Under the pieces are notes generated by a model. The model ran no database searches, was not told where the DNA came from, and worked only from the letters and a program-made list of their open reading frames with translations. Below are positions 63,921 to 64,000 of a stretch of 64,000 nucleotides of DNA, piece by piece. Made by a program: the position numbers and the translations under genes. How positions within the stretch are numbered: the stretch's first letter is position 1; every line of letters starts with the position of its first letter. This DNA is from an uncultured Pontibacter sp. (lineage in GTDB: Bacteria; Bacteroidota; Bacteroidia; Cytophagales; Hymenobacteraceae): positions 212,844 through 276,843 of the forward strand of contig NZ_CANLZM010000005.1 in the NCBI RefSeq assembly GCF_947495565.1, given 5' to 3'.

Positions 63921-64000
63921 TTAAGAGGCTGTTTTGATTTGATTGAATAAAAAAGCAGGTGCCGGTTGTTCAGGTAAGAAAAGTTTGCAGACTTATGACT
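63921..64000. other. Window end, no feature seen
   Basis: 80 bases past the TSUP fusion stop; no clear terminator or gene start. Confidence 0.5.

Overview
The window is from a Bacteroidota chromosome, most likely a Cytophagales/Hymenobacteraceae member close to Pontibacter. The evidence is a SusC/SusD pair, a type IX secretion C-terminal domain, -7 boxes of the TAnnTTTG type, an ebo operon, and a very dense 7-mer (AAGTATA/TATACTT) throughout. Genus-level placement is inference. I saw no rRNA, tRNA, CRISPR or transposase.

Layout. 1-4.2 kb: amino-acid genes, namely the 3' part of homoserine dehydrogenase, a lipoprotein built from two subtilase-propeptide-like units, and lysC-lysA on the minus strand. 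4.4-8.6 kb: a 1427-residue secreted Ig-like protein with a T9SS sorting domain. 9-14.6 kb: biotin genes bioB-bioF-bioD-bioA, then a KAS-like gene behind its own terminator and promoter candidate. 14.8-16.5 kb: two AT-rich genes (one HEPN/AbiU2-like) that look like integron-type cassettes with attC-like sites and no integrase. 16.6-22.1 kb: a VKOR/SPW membrane protein overlapping a glycoside hydrolase, a YdcZ-type transporter and a short-chain dehydrogenase.

22.4-43.9 kb is a polysaccharide utilisation region: a membrane-spanning propeller regulator with a C-terminal HTH, SusC, SusD, two GH144-like hydrolases, two GH43-discoidin paralogues, an SGNH hydrolase, a GH3 beta-glucosidase, a sulfatase with a lipoprotein-type formylglycine-generating enzyme, and a Ser hydrolase. 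GH144 plus GH3 suggests a beta-1,2-glucan-like substrate; the sulfatase/FGE pair suggests sulfated decorations. 44.1-47.2 kb: thioredoxin, ApbE, DUF4266 and DUF3570 operon. 47.2-54.0 kb: complete eboA-F operon (minus strand). 54.5-58.2 kb: a small protein, a YczE-type membrane protein and an outer-membrane barrel.

58.7-63.9 kb is a sulfite-assimilation operon and the most unusual part. An S-box (SAM-I) riboswitch is followed by two tiny ORFs ending in cysteine runs, then a siroheme sulfite/nitrite reductase, a uroporphyrinogen-III methyltransferase, and a fusion of siroheme synthase with a TauE-type sulfite exporter. In the reductase, the codon for the fourth cluster cysteine (the siroheme-bridging ligand) is an in-frame TGA, and the conserved sequence resumes directly after it. 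Selenocysteine, a point mutation and a sequence error are all possible; a SECIS-like hairpin lies at the right distance, but no sel genes are in the window.
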